Of a stretch of 43,785 nt of DNA, positions 41,541-43,785 are shown piece after piece. The notes under the pieces were generated by a model. The model was given only the letters and a program-made list of their open reading frames with translations, did not search any database and was not told the origin of the DNA. Position 1 is the stretch's first letter. Every line of letters begins with the position of its first letter. The position numbers and the translations under genes were made by a program. The DNA is from GH45 sp046704385 (GTDB lineage Bacteria; Bacteroidota; Bacteroidia; Bacteroidales; SZUA-534), in contig JBJKSB010000045.1 of assembly GCA_046704385.1 (NCBI GenBank), forward strand, positions 1 to 43,785. The letters run 5' to 3'.

Positions 41541-42518
41541 ATGGTTAATTTTTCAAATAATGTTGAGGCTGTTGATGCTTTAAAAAAGTCGTTTGATAAT
41601 CTATCGGATGAAATTAAAAAGGTAATTATCGGACAGGATGAGATTGTTAAAGATACCCTTATCTCAATATTTAGCGGTGGACACTGCTTACTGGTTGGAG
41701 TTCCGGGTTTGGCCAAAACATTGCTGGTAAATACCATTGCAAATGCTTTGGGTTTAACTTATAAACGAATTCAGTTTACACCCGATTTAATGCCCAGTGA
41801 TATAATAGGAGCTGAGATTTTGGATGAAAATCGTGAATTTAAGTTTGTAAAGGGACCTTTGTTTGCAAATATTATCCTGGCTGATGAAATTAACCGGACA
41901 CCTCCCAAAACTCAATCGGCATTGCTGGAGGCTATGCAGGAAAAATCGGTTACAGCAGCCAATAAAACCTATAAATTGCAGGAGCCGTTTTTTGTTTTGG
42001 CTACACAAAACCCAATTGAGCAGGAAGGTACTTATCCACTGCCCGAGGCCCAACTCGACCGGTTTATGTTTAATATCTGGCTCGATTATCCTTCAATTGA
42101 GAATGAGGTTACCATTGTTACCGAAACAACTTCGGATTTTAAAAAGGAAGTTTCAAATATAATCAGTGCTGAAGAAATACTGTTTTATCAGGATTTGGTA
42201 CGTAAGATTCCTATTAATGAATCGGTTTTAAAATATGCTGTAAACCTGGCAGCTAAAACAAGACCCAATACACCACATGCGATACCAATTACAAACCAGT
42301 ATGTCAACTGGGGTGCCGGACCCAGAGCTTCACAGTTTTTAGTTTTGGGTGCCAAAACCCATGCAGCTGTTCATGGAAAATATTCTCCCGATATTGAGGA
42401 TGTTGAAGCTGTTGCTTACCCCATATTACGTCACCGTATTGTACGTAATTACAAGGCTGAAGCAGAAAGAATTACCGTGGATGACATCATTAAGAGTATT
42501 ATCGAAAGCCAAAAATAG
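41541..42518 (+). CDS. MoxR-family AAA+ ATPase
   Basis: Cytoplasmic chaperone-like ATPase of 325 residues. It shows Walker A GVPGLAKT (53-60), Walker B ILADE (112-116) followed by INRTPPKTQSALLEAMQE, sensor 1 LATQNPIEQEGTYPLPEAQLDRF, and the C-terminal lid domain. MoxR ATPases usually work with von Willebrand A-domain proteins on envelope stress or metal insertion; no such partner lies within the window. Its place between surA and the OstA-like gene suggests an envelope role, which is inference. Confidence 0.93.
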   Translation: MVNFSNNVEAVDALKKSFDNLSDEIKKVIIGQDEIVKDTLISIFSGGHCLLVGVPGLAKTLLVNTIANALGLTYKRIQFTPDLMPSDIIGAEILDENREFKFVKGPLFANIILADEINRTPPKTQSALLEAMQEKSVTAANKTYKLQEPFFVLATQNPIEQEGTYPLPEAQLDRFMFNIWLDYPSIENEVTIVTETTSDFKKEVSNIISAEEILFYQDLVRKIPINESVLKYAVNLAAKTRPNTPHAIPITNQYVNWGAGPRASQFLVLGAKTHAAVHGKYSPDIEDVEAVAYPILRHRIVRNYKAEAERITVDDIIKSIIESQK

Positions 42519-42557
42519 CAGCGTATTTTATTTAAGCAATTATCGGTTCACCGGATT

Positions 42558-43785
42558 ATGAAGTTTAAGATTTTAAAATATTTGATTGTTACTGGTGTAA
42601 CCCTTTTTATTTCGATGGGCCTTAGGGCTCAAAAAAAAACTCAGATTGAAATTCTTGGTGCCGATGCAGTCAGGTTTGATAAGAAAATTGGTGACGGAGC
42701 CAGAAGGTTGATTGGAAATGTAAGATTCAAGCAGGACAGTACTATCATGACCTGTGATAGTGCTTGGTTTTTCTCTCAGAATAATATGTTTGAAGCCTAT
42801 AATCACGTTCATTTATACAATTTAGGTGGCAATACCGTTGATGTACGTAGCAATTTTTTACGACACAACGGAAATACAAAAATGGCACAATTTCGCGGTA
42901 ATGTGGTGCTTCGCGATTCCCAGGTGGTTATGTACACCGACTCGCTCGACTATGATTTGCGTAAAGATATTGGGTACTATACCAACTGGGCAAAAATTGT
43001 GGATAGTGCAACCACGCTGACCAGTTCGCGGGGATATTATTATCATAAACCCAATGAAGTTTATTTTAAGCATAAAGTTGTGGTTAATCATAATGACGGT
43101 GAGTATTTTATGTATACTGATACTTTAAAATATAATACCCGTAGTAAAATTGCTTACTTTTTAGGTCCAACTGAGTTTTATAATGATACCAATTATATGT
43201 ATGCTGAATTCGGATGGTACAACACCACCAACGATCAGGCACTTTTCAGGCAACATGCCATTTATACCAATCCTAAACAAAGTATTACTGCTGATAGTAT
43301 TTTTTACGATCGTGCCAATGAGCATGGCATAGCTCGTTCAAATGTGGTAGCTACCGATACTACTGAACAAGTTGTTATAAAAGGTGGTTATCTCGAAGTT
43401 TTTCAAAAGCCTGAGAAAATTATTGCTACACAAAGGGCACTGTTAATAAATATTATTGACAGCGATTCATTATACATACACGCAGATACTTTAATGACTC
43501 AGTTCGATACTTCCGGAACTTATCGAAATTTTATGGGTTTCCATCATGTACGAATGTTTAAATCTAATTTTCAGGCTCAGTGCGATAGTCTTTATTTCTC
43601 AACCATGGATTCAATCATCCAATTTTATGGAACTCCTGTGATGTGGGCGGAACAACACCAAATTACAGCAAACTACCTTGAAGGTTTTGTGGTTGATAAT
43701 AAACTAAGGAAGTTCAAAATTTACAAGGGAGGATTAATTATTTCAAGAGAGGATACTGCCCATTTTAATCAGGTTAAGGGAGTTG
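42558..43785 (+). CDS. OstA/LptA-like organic solvent tolerance protein, cut by the window edge
   Basis: The frame is open from ATG 42558 to the last base, so at least 409 residues are present and the C-terminus is missing. Signal peptide about 1-25 (ending GLRAQ). The rest is a run of OstA/LptA-type beta repeats: GDGARRLIGNVRFKQDSTIM, DSAWFFSQNNMFEAYNHVHL, MAQFRGNVVLRDSQVVMYTD, NYMYAEFGWYNTTNDQA and similar. These jellyroll repeats bind lipopolysaccharide in the Lpt bridge, so a role in LPS transport or outer-membrane assembly is likely. Bacteroidota carry such large OstA proteins beside SurA genes. It follows moxR by 39 bases. Confidence 0.88.
   Translation, partial: MKFKILKYLIVTGVTLFISMGLRAQKKTQIEILGADAVRFDKKIGDGARRLIGNVRFKQDSTIMTCDSAWFFSQNNMFEAYNHVHLYNLGGNTVDVRSNFLRHNGNTKMAQFRGNVVLRDSQVVMYTDSLDYDLRKDIGYYTNWAKIVDSATTLTSSRGYYYHKPNEVYFKHKVVVNHNDGEYFMYTDTLKYNTRSKIAYFLGPTEFYNDTNYMYAEFGWYNTTNDQALFRQHAIYTNPKQSITADSIFYDRANEHGIARSNVVATDTTEQVVIKGGYLEVFQKPEKIIATQRALLINIIDSDSLYIHADTLMTQFDTSGTYRNFMGFHHVRMFKSNFQAQCDSLYFSTMDSIIQFYGTPVMWAEQHQITANYLEGFVVDNKLRKFKIYKGGLIISREDTAHFNQVKGV

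Noticed and set aside
1..43785. CRISPR arrays, tRNA and rRNA genes, insertion sequences, phage genes
   Set aside because: Looked for regular repeat-spacer patterns, cloverleaf-like GC patches, transposase or integrase motifs and found none.

Overview
The window looks like chromosomal DNA from a member of the Bacteroidota, probably an anaerobic, polysaccharide-degrading lineage of the Marinilabiliales/Prolixibacteraceae kind. The lineage is inferred from gene content, not from a marker phylogeny. The pointers are: promoters of the Bacteroidota type (TTTG, about 19 bases, TAnnTTTG), few Shine-Dalgarno sites outside the rnf operon, a type IX secretion sorting tail on a glycosidase, paired TonB-dependent receptor/DUF4249 lipoprotein genes, and a complete rseC-rnfBCDGEA cluster. 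I see no rRNA, tRNA, CRISPR array, insertion sequence or phage gene.

Layout. 1-106 is the 3' end of a TonB-dependent receptor (copy A), followed by a hairpin repeat. 173-3740 holds an NlpC/P60 peptidase, a 7TM-HD phosphodiesterase of the PgpH family and a small lipoprotein. 3844-9409 (minus strand) is the Rnf ion-pumping ferredoxin:NAD oxidoreductase operon, closed by a strong terminator, with recG behind it (9639-11744). 12011-20954 is a plant-glycan locus: a secreted GH51 arabinofuranosidase, a T9SS-sorted GH5 glucanase, a Nudix-like transcription regulator of the NrtR/AraR type, a GPH sugar symporter with an unusual periplasmic insert, and a GH94 cellobiose phosphorylase. 21196-22837 is a Fic protein plus a small lipoprotein, which look like accessory genes. 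22864-26430 is a DUF4249/TonB-receptor pair bracketed by two copies of the hairpin repeat. 26494-31638 holds a membrane metallophosphoesterase and a three-gene biotin-dependent acyl-CoA carboxylase. 32027-35394 is a second receptor/DUF4249 pair in the opposite gene order. 35688 to the end is guaB followed by an envelope-biogenesis run: PpiC-type chaperone, SurA-like lipoprotein, SurA, MoxR ATPase and an OstA/LptA-like protein cut by the window edge.

How the parts fit. In the glycan locus the GH5 enzyme should cut a beta-glucan outside the cell and the GH51 enzyme trims arabinose. The GPH carrier would bring in a disaccharide, which the phosphorylase splits to glucose 1-phosphate and glucose. 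Three copies of a palindrome-like 19-bp sequence (core TGTA-N5-TACA), one over the GH51 promoter and two in front of the regulator, suggest a regulon run by the Nudix-like protein. That is the most testable new idea here. The second is the hairpin repeat (three copies, with a compensated base-pair change between copies) that brackets a receptor cassette whose close relative ends at base 106.
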